Counted from the stretch's first letter, positions 1 to 6,906 are shown. The stretch is 7,437 bases of DNA from an uncultured Bacteroidales bacterium (GCA_900321845.1 ONXT01000290.1:1-7437), one strand, 5' to 3'. Notes: generated by a model from the sequence alone, not told the origin. Program-made: numbers and translations.

Positions 1-1145
1 TCGTTCATGTACAGGGAGCTGATGTCGTTGCCGTCTTGGTTCATGCTGATGTTTTCCATCATCCGTTTCTGGTTGTAAACATCACCCTTTTCAATGTTCA
101 GCACCTGGTGAAGCACGTCGCTGGAGTATTTGGTGTTGCCCACGAAGTCGATGTTGCGGAAATAGTAGCGCGGCCCTTCGTCCACGGTGATGTCGATATA
201 GGCGAGGTTGCCCTTGACGTAGAAACTGTCTTTCACGATGTATGCGTCGCGGAAACCGAGTTCGTTGTATTTCTCGATGAGCTTGCCCTTGTCGCTCTCG
301 TAGGAGCTCTTGATGAACTTGGAACCCTTGAAAATGTGGAAGTTGACGCGCCCTGCAAAGTAGTCGCCGAGATGCTCGATGATGTCCTTGGAGCGGTAGT
401 AGTCGGGGTGCTTGAGCATGTAGGCGATGACGGTGTCGGCTTTCCAGAACGGGGTGAAGTGGAATCGCTCCTTGGTCTCTTTCATCGATTTGAGCAGTAC
501 GGCATTGGAAACTTTGTTGTTGTCGATGAAGTTGATGCGCTCGATTTTGATCTTCTTGCCTTTGTTGATGTTGAAATAGAGGTTGACTGCGCGGGTGAGT
601 TTTTCGTCGGGGCGCTCGCTCACCACAACCTCGCAATTGTAGTAGCCTTTGTCAACGTAATAGTCTTTAATCATGTTGATGCAGGTCGTCTTCATGTTGT
701 CATTGACGATGTTGCCCTGCGAAATTTTGATTTTCTGGCGGAGTTCGGTCTCTTCGTTTTTCTTCGCGCCCACAAAGGCGAAGGCAGCTAAGCGTGAGCG
801 GTCTTCCAAGTAGATGTCCAGAAAGACGGTGGTGCCGATGACTTTGGTCACGGAGATTCTGATATCTTCGTAAATACCTGTGTTCCAAAGTTTTTTGATG
901 GTTTCTGAAATTTTATCTCCTGGAATTTCAATCTCTTCGCCTACATGGAAGGGGAGAAGCCGCTGGTCCAAGCCGGCGCTTCCGGAGGTTGTGATGCCCC
1001 CGATTTCGTACGTCTGCGGGTTGGAATAGTCAACGGCAATGCCCGTGACGCTATCTTGGGAGGATACGACAACTTGCGCATAACTCATTGAACAACAAAG
1101 AATTATTGCGATGAGAATCCAGAAATGTCGTATATGTTTGGTCAA
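1..1145 (-). CDS. bamA: BamA outer-membrane assembly factor, N-terminal part (signal peptide and POTRA domains), cut by left window edge
   Basis: Essential Omp85-family protein that folds and inserts beta-barrel proteins into the outer membrane; its periplasmic POTRA domains receive substrates and the C-terminal barrel (outside this window) does the insertion. Translating the minus strand gives 381 codons open at the edge. Residues 1-23 are a Sec signal peptide (basic KHIRH stretch, hydrophobic WILIAIIL core, cleavage likely after SYA, residue 23). POTRA-like modules follow at about 46-113 (LWNTGIYEDI), 119-195 (FVGAKKNEETEL, YYVDKGYYNCEV), 198-325 (IERINFIDNNKVS; enlarged by an insertion, with YNELGFRDAYIV) and 326 to the edge (FRNIDFVGNTKYS). 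No ATG lies between the upstream in-frame stop (1176-1178) and residue 20; starting at that ATG would remove the signal peptide, so the start is probably TTG at 1145-1143, behind an A-rich leader. A second TTG at 1160-1158 is almost at the predicted transcript start. The family call is firm; the exact start is inferred. Confidence 0.93.
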   Translation of the reverse strand, partial: MTKHIRHFWILIAIILCCSMSYAQVVVSSQDSVTGIAVDYSNPQTYEIGGITTSGSAGLDQRLLPFHVGEEIEIPGDKISETIKKLWNTGIYEDIRISVTKVIGTTVFLDIYLEDRSRLAAFAFVGAKKNEETELRQKIKISQGNIVNDNMKTTCINMIKDYYVDKGYYNCEVVVSERPDEKLTRAVNLYFNINKGKKIKIERINFIDNNKVSNAVLLKSMKETKERFHFTPFWKADTVIAYMLKHPDYYRSKDIIEHLGDYFAGRVNFHIFKGSKFIKSSYESDKGKLIEKYNELGFRDAYIVKDSFYVKGNLAYIDITVDEGPRYYFRNIDFVGNTKYSSDVLHQVLNIEKGDVYNQKRMMENISMNQDGNDISSLYMN

Positions 1146-1170
1146 TTTTCTTATTTTCAAAATTAGCGTG

Positions 1171-1178
1171 CAAAGTTA
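1171..1178 (-). promoter_or_regulatory. Bacteroidota -7 promoter box for bamA
   Basis: The minus strand reads TAACTTTG, a perfect match to the Bacteroidota housekeeping -7 consensus TAnnTTTG. It lies 25 bp before the proposed TTG start of bamA, leaving a leader of roughly 20 nt. I see no convincing TTTG-type -33 element. The box overlaps the in-frame stop that bounds the bamA reading frame. Confidence 0.7.
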
Positions 1179-1195
1179 CAAAATTAATTCATTTA

Positions 1196-1217
1196 TTCAG
1201 AATCCATTTTTCAGAAT
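1196..1217. repeat. Short direct repeat TTCAGAAT, two copies, in the divergent bamA/lipoprotein spacer
   Basis: TTCAGAAT occurs at 1196-1203 and again at 1210-1217, with starts 14 bp apart, between the two divergent -7 boxes. The pair lies upstream of both promoters and could be a regulator site. Spacing that is not a multiple of a helical turn and the AT-rich setting make chance a real alternative. No function is claimed. Confidence 0.3.
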
Positions 1218-1267
1218 AATTCAATTTTCCATTAATAGTATTCAAAGTCAATGTCAAACTCTTTTCG

Positions 1268-1275
1268 TACTTTTG
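1268..1275 (+). promoter_or_regulatory. Bacteroidota -7 promoter box for the FISUMP lipoprotein gene
   Basis: TACTTTTG matches TAnnTTTG perfectly and is followed by C, as is common in this phylum. The distance to the ATG at 1302 is 26 bp, giving a leader of about 20 nt. It faces away from the bamA promoter, so the spacer is a divergent control region. No clear -33 element is visible. Confidence 0.7.
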
Positions 1276-1301
1276 CAACCTTTATTGAACAAAACGTTGA
1301 T

Positions 1302-2006
1302 ATGAAAACGCTTATGCCGATTTTGATTGTGTCGGCACTCGTGATTTGTGGTGCGTGCAGTCAGCAGCCGCCCGCCGAATATACTCCTTCGGACAAAGAT
1401 TCCGTAACTGTGACAGTTGTACCGAAGCCAGGCACAATGTTGGATGCCGAAAATAATGAGTATCAGACGGTTGTGATTGGCGGTCAGGAGTGGATGGCCG
1501 AGAATCTGCGCTGTAAGAAATTCTCCGATGGCAAGCCGATACCCGTTGCCCAAGGCCAGGATTCCACGAAGTTGATGGCGCTGCGCTACTCGCCCGACAC
1601 CAATGCTCTCCGTCCTTTCGGCTATCTCTATACTTGGTCTGCGGTGGAGAGGGGGATTTGTCCGGAGGGTTGGCGTGTACCCACGGCCGCCGACTGGCAG
1701 ACTTTGATGGACACGCTCGCTGGCAGTGATTTCGGCAGTCAATTGGCCGCCCAAGCGGACTTGTGGGAGGCGGGGACGTTGGTTACTTCCTCTGAATTTG
1801 GCAAGATGGGCTTCGGTGCACTTCCTGCGGGAGCCGCCAACTGTTACGGAAATTTCTCGTACCGTTCCGCCGCCTGTTTTTGGACGGCTACGGAAACTGA
1901 TGATGGTGAGGCTGTCAGTTACACCATCGAAAGCACCTGCCCGCGTTTGAATTGGGACGCGAATGTAGGAAAGAAGCAGGGGAGAAGCGTGCGCTGCGTT
2001 CGATAG
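1302..2006 (+). CDS. FISUMP-domain lipoprotein (Fibrobacter succinogenes major paralogous domain), 234 aa
   Basis: Predicted exported lipoprotein carrying one FISUMP domain (TIGR02145-type), a family expanded in Fibrobacter and Bacteroidales whose molecular function is unknown. Residues 1-18 form a short lipoprotein signal peptide (MKTLMPILIV start, hydrophobic core) with a lipobox-like CGAC and Cys19 as the likely lipidated residue; Cys at -3 is unusual. Residues 20-45 are a Pro/Gln/Ser-rich linker. The domain fills about 46-234 and shows the family hallmarks: YQTVVIGGQEWMAENL (54-69), a SDGKPI turn (75-80), GYLYTWSA (107-114), CPEGWRVPTAADW (120-132), FGALPAG (171-177), FWTATE (193-198) and the C-terminal GRSVRCVR (227-234). 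The ATG at 1302 is preferred over upstream in-frame codons because it follows the -7 box and begins the signal peptide directly. Transcribed away from bamA, apparently as a single gene; no strong terminator follows. Family call firm, role unknown. Confidence 0.9.
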   Translation: MKTLMPILIVSALVICGACSQQPPAEYTPSDKDSVTVTVVPKPGTMLDAENNEYQTVVIGGQEWMAENLRCKKFSDGKPIPVAQGQDSTKLMALRYSPDTNALRPFGYLYTWSAVERGICPEGWRVPTAADWQTLMDTLAGSDFGSQLAAQADLWEAGTLVTSSEFGKMGFGALPAGAANCYGNFSYRSAACFWTATETDDGEAVSYTIESTCPRLNWDANVGKKQGRSVRCVR

Positions 2007-2094
2007 AGTTTGACGGTATCATCGTGGATGAATTCTTTTTTTTGATTTTGAAAATTCGGTCAAAAAAGGGCGCGTTTCATTCAAAAAAAATTCT

Positions 2095-2102
2095 TATTAT
2101 TG
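2095..2102 (+). promoter_or_regulatory. Probable -7 promoter box for the 820-aa secreted protein gene
   Basis: TATTATTG matches TAnnTTTG at five of the six fixed positions (A for the first T of TTTG) and is followed by C. It lies 34 bp before the ATG at 2137. An eight-base A-tract (2083-2090) sits just upstream, as at the rarA promoter. No -33 element is obvious. Confidence 0.5.
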
Positions 2103-2136
2103 CAAGTTTTTTGTAGAAATTAAATTCATTTGTGAT

Positions 2137-4599
2137 ATGGTGAAAAAGATTACCCTTTTAACTGCTTTTTTTTGCTTGATTTTTAGCGGTTTGTGTTTTG
2201 CACAGACTGAAAATCCCTATTCGGATTTCAATCCTGAATCGCTTAAAAACAACAAGGATTACACCAAAAATTTTGCTCCGAACAACTTCAGCCAGAAAAT
2301 TCTCTATTCGTGCATGCACGACATGCTGGACGCCGCCCGTTCGGAATATGCCTTCTTGCCTCCGCTCAAAACGGATGAGAAGTTGGATTCCACTGCCATG
2401 ATGCAGGGCATTTATCAGGCTCAAAAAGAGGAAAAGACGGTTGATAACCTGCCTCCTTACCGTACGACCGCACAGCGCCTCCGCAAATACGGATTGGGAA
2501 CCCATGGCGTGGAACTCGTCTCAAAGGCAAAAGCCACCCTTGGCGACAAGGAATACACCTATTATGACCTCTGCCTTGAAGTGGTGCGCCCCATCCTCAA
2601 GAACTTGAAGACTGCCGTCGTTCTGCTTGACAGACAATACTCATACGTCGGTTTCGGCTACGAGTTCGACCAATATATGAAGTATATGTATGTATCCTTC
2701 ATTTTGGGCAACGACCGCACTTTCAATTATGGGAAGCCAGCCACCTACACGCGCGACGTCCCCTATACCACGGCTAAATACGGTTTGTCGGACTATGACG
2801 AGCAACTCTGCAAAAAGTGCATGACCGACAAGAGCTTGGAAATTCTGCCATCTTGTTTGTCCGTAAAAGACGGCACGGTCTATTTTTCACATGAGGATTA
2901 TAAAGTGATTAAGAAAATCATCGGGAAAGAGGGTGATGCCATCGTGTTGGACTTCGTGCAGCATAGCCAGTATCAGTGCGACGGGGTCGATAAAGTGGAC
3001 CAAGACCGTCCGAACCACGGCTACATGACCAAGAACATCACTTTTGAACAGATGCTGGCAGACAATGAAGCCACAGGCAAGAAGACGACGAAGCTGCTGG
3101 CTCCCATTGCTACCATTCCTGAGGAGATTTCCGATGATGCCGATATGGACATCAATATCATCATTGTAAAAGATGGAAAATATGTTTGCCGCACTGTTAT
3201 TAAGAATCAAGTTGAATGCAAAAAGGCGGATTATAAGGAAAAAATGCTCTTTTTGAAGGACGAAACGAGCATCAAGGCGACGGGCGAATGGGTGCCGGTG
3301 TCGGAATCCAACACCATCAAAATCAATATCCCGCTTGTCTCCACCAAAACCACTTACACTTACGAGGATTTGCGCGAGTATTTTGAAATGAATGACGAAC
3401 CGGCCTACACGATTGATAAGATTCAGATAACCGCTTCTAATTCAGTGAATTATATAGGCGATGCCACCGCTCAGAAAAATCAGAAGGCGCGTGCGGAAAG
3501 CATTGCGAATGCCATCAAGTCGGAATTCAAATGTCCTGATGCCCCCACGGAAATCAAGTATGACGACGGCTGGGAGCAGTTCACGAAGGATATCGTTTAT
3601 AGCGAAGAGTATTATGACTTGGGATTGCTCACCAAGCAAGCTGCCGCTGCCAAGTTGAAAGCCAATGGCGGTAAGCTGGCCAAAATCCTGGACTCTGCTT
3701 ACCTCGCCAAAGAACGTTTCGTATTGGTCACGGTATCAATCAAATACAAAGTTGATGGAGAATACGAGCAGGAGTTCGTCGCCACGAAATTCAACCGCGT
3801 TCTGAAAGCGAAGAAAGTCGGTCTCGCCATGGCCATCCAACAATATATGATCAAGCAGGTTGAGAAGAAGAACTATTCCTCTCAGGCCGTTGAGATGTTG
3901 GAAATTCCGAATAAGGCTGAGTATCAAGCACTTCTGATAAACAAACAGTATATGTTGAACGTGCTTGAAGGCGACGTGACTGAGCGTACCGCCCGTCCGA
4001 TGCTGGATGCCTGCAAATTGAACATGGTTCCTCCGGTTGCCCAGTACAACAAGGTGATGGCGGATGTGGCCGCCCACACGCCCTTCACTTCCAACGAGAA
4101 CATCGTCAACCGTCAGGCCGCAGTGGACAAACTCTACAGCCTGAAAGGCCTCCCGCAAGACAAAGTGAACGATTTGAACCTGGAGTTCCAACTTCAAATC
4201 CTTGATTATCTGAAAGCTCAGCCAGCTTCAACCGAGAATGTGCAGCTGATGAACAACACGTACAACAAAATCAAGGAGATCCGCAATCCAGTCATGTCAT
4301 CATGGCAGAACGCCTACAAGCTGGCCTCTATCTTTGTGAAGAATGGGGACTATGTTTATGCAGTGGAGTTGATGGAGCCCTTCTTGAAAGACAAGGACAT
4401 CTCCAATGATTTCCTCTTCTCCTTCATTTCGCTTTCCGCTGTCCGCGAGGAGTTGTACATGAGTGCCAACCTCTCACTGGCTGTTCAGATGGCTTCCGAG
4501 CGCGATGCCGCCCGACTCTGCGGCCTTTTTGACAAATTGCCGGTGATTATATTTGATAATCAGGAGGTTAAGAAAGTTGTCTGCAAAACCTGCAAATAA
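2137..4599 (+). CDS. Secreted 820-aa protein of unknown function: degenerate CAP-like domain, OmpA-like domain, helical C-terminal half
   Basis: I do not recognise this as a named family. Residues 1-22 are a Sec signal peptide (MVKK, hydrophobic core, cleavage after CFA), so the mature protein is exported; there is no lipobox or further membrane segment. Residues about 52-192 follow the CAP/YkwD pattern: a first helix (SCMHDMLDAARSEY), a helix with STAMMQGIYQAQ, TTAQRLRKYGL leading to HGVELV (H123, E126), a long helix, then YSYVGFGYEFD and a closing strand (MYVSFILG, 184-191). The usual second His site appears lost, so any CAP role would be non-canonical. Residues about 424-540 resemble the OmpA-like domain variant of Bacteroidota (DKIQITASNSV, N448 then RAES at 452-455, GWEQF near 478, ERFVLVTVSIKY at 526-537). 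Residues about 555-805 are mostly helical, possibly TPR-like near 721-800. Two CxxC pairs are present (C225/C228, C816/C819). It probably heads a transcript with the downstream peptidase, 47 bp away. The gene call is firm; the domain readings are pattern-based inferences. Confidence 0.88.
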   Translation: MVKKITLLTAFFCLIFSGLCFAQTENPYSDFNPESLKNNKDYTKNFAPNNFSQKILYSCMHDMLDAARSEYAFLPPLKTDEKLDSTAMMQGIYQAQKEEKTVDNLPPYRTTAQRLRKYGLGTHGVELVSKAKATLGDKEYTYYDLCLEVVRPILKNLKTAVVLLDRQYSYVGFGYEFDQYMKYMYVSFILGNDRTFNYGKPATYTRDVPYTTAKYGLSDYDEQLCKKCMTDKSLEILPSCLSVKDGTVYFSHEDYKVIKKIIGKEGDAIVLDFVQHSQYQCDGVDKVDQDRPNHGYMTKNITFEQMLADNEATGKKTTKLLAPIATIPEEISDDADMDINIIIVKDGKYVCRTVIKNQVECKKADYKEKMLFLKDETSIKATGEWVPVSESNTIKINIPLVSTKTTYTYEDLREYFEMNDEPAYTIDKIQITASNSVNYIGDATAQKNQKARAESIANAIKSEFKCPDAPTEIKYDDGWEQFTKDIVYSEEYYDLGLLTKQAAAAKLKANGGKLAKILDSAYLAKERFVLVTVSIKYKVDGEYEQEFVATKFNRVLKAKKVGLAMAIQQYMIKQVEKKNYSSQAVEMLEIPNKAEYQALLINKQYMLNVLEGDVTERTARPMLDACKLNMVPPVAQYNKVMADVAAHTPFTSNENIVNRQAAVDKLYSLKGLPQDKVNDLNLEFQLQILDYLKAQPASTENVQLMNNTYNKIKEIRNPVMSSWQNAYKLASIFVKNGDYVYAVELMEPFLKDKDISNDFLFSFISLSAVREELYMSANLSLAVQMASERDAARLCGLFDKLPVIIFDNQEVKKVVCKTCK

Positions 4600-4618
4600 T
4601 CCGATACAAAATTCTTAC

Positions 4619-4630
4619 ATTATTAATAAT
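4619..4630. repeat. 12-bp perfect palindrome in the spacer before dpp7
   Basis: ATTATTAATAAT is self-complementary over 12 bases and sits 16 bp before the dpp7 ATG. An operator is possible, but the spacer is almost entirely A and T, so chance is likely. It has no GC stem or T-tract, so it is not an intrinsic terminator. Confidence 0.25.
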
Positions 4631-4646
4631 TAAATTTCTATTGCTT

Positions 4647-6806
4647 ATGAAAAAAACTTTATTGACAGCCCTGCTTGCGATTTTCTTCGCGCAGGCATTC
4701 GCCACCACACCTCCCGATGAAGGTATGTGGCTGCCGATGTTTGTGAAAGATTACAACTATGCGAAAATGAAGAGTCTCGGTCTGAAACTCTCTGCCGACC
4801 AGTTGTATGACATCAACAACTCATCTCTGAAAGATGCCATTGTTCAATTGGGCAATGACGGTAGCGGCTTCTGCACAGGAGAAATCATCTCCCAGAACGG
4901 CTTGATGTTGACCAACCACCACTGCGGCTACGGTAGCATCGCCGACCATTCCACCGAAGAACATGATTATCTCAAAGATGGTTTTTGGGCAAAGAGTTAT
5001 GAAGAAGAGCTTTCGAACCCGGGACTGACCGCCACTTTCCTCGTGAGAATGGAGAATGTGACCGACAAAGTTTTGGCTGGTGTTACGGAAGAAACCAAGA
5101 AGAGTGAAAGAGAAAGTATGGCTAACAAGGCCATCAAGGAGCTGCAGAATGCTGAAAGCGAGGGCGGCCGTTATACCATCGTCATCAAACCCTTCTTCGA
5201 CGGCAATGAATACTACATGTTTGTTTATGAAATATATAGAGATGTTCGTCTGGTAGGTGCTCCCCCGAGCAGCATCGGCAAGTTCGGCGATGAAACCGAC
5301 AACTGGGTATGGCCGCGTCACACCGGCGACTTCTCCATGTTCCGTATTTACACTGCTCCCGACGGCTCTCCCGCCGAGTATTCCAAGGACAATGTCCCGA
5401 TGAAACCCAAGTATGTGCTTCCTATCAGCTTGAAGGGCACGGAGATGGGCGACTACACGATGATCTGGGGCTATCCGGGCAGCACCGACCGCTACATGAC
5501 CTCTTACGAAGTGCGCAACTTGTTGGAAAACCAGAACAAGCCGATCATCGAGGCTTGCGATGTTCTCCTTCCGGAAATCCGCGCCGAAATGAATGCCCGC
5601 GACATCGTCAGAATCAACTACGCTTCCGACTATGCCAGCATGGCCAACACTTGGAAAAACCAGAAGGGCGAATATGCCAGCTTGATCAAACTTGGCATCG
5701 CCGACAAGAAAGCCGAACAGGAAAAAGTGCTGCTTGACTGGATTAACGCCGACAAGGCCCGCCAGGAAAAATATGGCAATCCGCTGGCTAAGATTGAAAA
5801 AGCTTGCAGCGAAGTTGACCACGAAGCTGTGCGCGCTTTCTTCTATGGCAACTTCACGCTGATGAACTCCAAGACCACCTTCCTGCCTTATAATCTTGGC
5901 AATTTCCGCCTCGGCGAAGGTGAAAAGTCATTTACGGAAGATCAGAAGGCCGAACTGCTGAAAAACTATCGCGAGAATATGCAGGGCACTGACATCGTCA
6001 CTGAGGAGAAGGTGATTGCCGCCGCCCTCCGTCTGTGGAAGCAACTTCCCGTAGAGTATCAGCCCGACATCTATTCGTACATCGATAAGAAGTTCAAAGG
6101 CGATTTCGTCGCTTTCTCCAAAGCCGCAGTCGAGAAATCCATCTTCGGTACGGAAGCCAATTTCCAGAAGTACCTTGACAAACCGTCAAACAAGGCCCTG
6201 GAGGCCGACCCGCTCTACCAATGGTTCGCTTCCGTGCTGGGCACGCTCATTCAATATCAGGGCGTTTACATGGAAAGCAAGAACAAGCTCGCCACTCCGC
6301 GCCGCAAGTATATGGCCGCGCTGATGGAAATGCAGCAAGACAAAGCGATGTATCCGGATGCTAATATGACGATGCGCTGCACTTACGGCACCGTTTGCGA
6401 CTACTTCCCGTCCGACGGCGTTCATTACAAGCATTTTACCACCACCCAAGGTATTCTTGAAAAAGAGATCCCCGGAGATCCCGAATTCGACGTTCATCCG
6501 AAGTTGAAACAACTCATCCTCAACAAGGACTTCGGCCGCTATGCCGACAAGGATGGCACTTTGCATGTCTGCTTCCTTTCCAACAACGACATCACCGGCG
6601 GTAACTCTGGCAGCCCGATTCTCAATGCCAAGGGTGAATTGATCGGTTCCGCTTTCGACGGCAACATCGAAGCCCTCTGCAGCGACATCTTTTTCGACAC
6701 CGAATTGCAACGCTGCATCAACGTGGATATCCGCTACGTGCTTTTCGTCATCGACAAGTTCGCGGGTGCCCAACGTTTCATCGATGAAATGAATATTGTT
6801 GAATAG
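4647..6806 (+). CDS. dpp7: S46-family dipeptidyl-peptidase, DPP7 type
   Basis: Exported serine exopeptidase that removes dipeptides from peptide N-termini in the periplasm or at the cell surface; in asaccharolytic Bacteroidales such enzymes feed amino-acid catabolism. The 719 aa match the family's usual 700-720. Residues 1-19 are a Sec signal peptide (MKKTLLTALLAIFFAQAFA, cut before TTPP), followed by the typical DEGMWLP start. The chymotrypsin-like triad is visible: His92 in TNHHCG (89-94), Asp228 in RHTGDFSMFR (224-233), Ser654 in GGNSGSP (651-657). NWVWPR (219-224) holds the Asn-Trp pair that binds the substrate N-terminus in this family. Roughly 275-570 is the inserted helical domain. Eighteen residues after the Ser lies Gly672 (AFDGN); acidic-specific DPP11 has Arg here, so preference for hydrophobic P1 residues (DPP7) is inferred. 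The ATG at 4647 is chosen over the in-frame TTG at 4641 because it gives a standard MKK signal-peptide start. Probably co-transcribed with the upstream secreted protein; a strong terminator follows. Confidence 0.95.
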   Translation: MKKTLLTALLAIFFAQAFATTPPDEGMWLPMFVKDYNYAKMKSLGLKLSADQLYDINNSSLKDAIVQLGNDGSGFCTGEIISQNGLMLTNHHCGYGSIADHSTEEHDYLKDGFWAKSYEEELSNPGLTATFLVRMENVTDKVLAGVTEETKKSERESMANKAIKELQNAESEGGRYTIVIKPFFDGNEYYMFVYEIYRDVRLVGAPPSSIGKFGDETDNWVWPRHTGDFSMFRIYTAPDGSPAEYSKDNVPMKPKYVLPISLKGTEMGDYTMIWGYPGSTDRYMTSYEVRNLLENQNKPIIEACDVLLPEIRAEMNARDIVRINYASDYASMANTWKNQKGEYASLIKLGIADKKAEQEKVLLDWINADKARQEKYGNPLAKIEKACSEVDHEAVRAFFYGNFTLMNSKTTFLPYNLGNFRLGEGEKSFTEDQKAELLKNYRENMQGTDIVTEEKVIAAALRLWKQLPVEYQPDIYSYIDKKFKGDFVAFSKAAVEKSIFGTEANFQKYLDKPSNKALEADPLYQWFASVLGTLIQYQGVYMESKNKLATPRRKYMAALMEMQQDKAMYPDANMTMRCTYGTVCDYFPSDGVHYKHFTTTQGILEKEIPGDPEFDVHPKLKQLILNKDFGRYADKDGTLHVCFLSNNDITGGNSGSPILNAKGELIGSAFDGNIEALCSDIFFDTELQRCINVDIRYVLFVIDKFAGAQRFIDEMNIVE

Positions 6807-6825
6807 TCGTTTTCTCAATACTTGG

Positions 6826-6858
6826 AAAAGGGCTTGCGGGAAACTGCAGGCCCTTTTT
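6826..6858 (+). terminator. Intrinsic terminator after dpp7
   Basis: A 12-bp stem (6826-6837 with 6846-6857) containing GGGC/GCCC and one G-U wobble closes an 8-nt loop, and the 3' arm runs into five T residues ending at 6858. It starts 20 bp after the dpp7 stop. The flanking A and T runs make it partly bidirectional in form, but only plus-strand genes adjoin it. Confidence 0.88.
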
Positions 6859-6906
6859 GTATTTCAAGACATAGCTGTAGTCGGCGTTAAAGTCAAAAAA
6901 AAATAC

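Noticed and set aside
240..545. Enlarged third POTRA domain of BamA
   Set aside because: I considered it as a novelty, but insertions in this POTRA are, to my knowledge, ordinary in Bacteroidota BamA, and the flanking motifs are intact.
91..636. Minus-strand frame of 181 codons overlapping bamA in another frame
   Set aside because: Arg/Gln/His-rich translation typical of an out-of-frame reading of a real gene; the BamA frame covers the same bases with recognisable POTRA motifs.
36..791. Long plus-strand open frame opposite bamA
   Set aside because: It is antisense to clear BamA coding sequence; the translation is low-complexity Val/Asp/His-rich with no recognisable domain. A shadow of codon usage.
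1251..1301. Upstream in-frame start for the FISUMP lipoprotein
   Set aside because: That start precedes the -7 box and would bury the lipoprotein signal peptide behind 17 extra residues. The ATG at 1302 fits both promoter and signal peptide.
1111..1305. Small plus-strand open frame in the bamA/lipoprotein spacer
   Set aside because: It has no -7 box at a suitable distance, a composition matching AT-rich noncoding DNA, and it overlaps the bamA signal peptide and the lipoprotein promoter.
2030..2057. Possible terminator after the FISUMP gene (GAATT...AATTC around a T-run)
   Set aside because: The stem is only 5 bp, has almost no GC and a loop of about 18 nt, and the T-run is inside the loop instead of after the stem.
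4641..4646. TTG start two codons before the dpp7 ATG
   Set aside because: The ATG at 4647 gives the usual MKK signal-peptide start; nothing supports the TTG.
4821..5822. Minus-strand open frame of 333 codons opposite dpp7
   Set aside because: It lies wholly inside the unambiguous S46 peptidase gene and has no promoter box or domain. GC bias at the third codon position explains the open frame.
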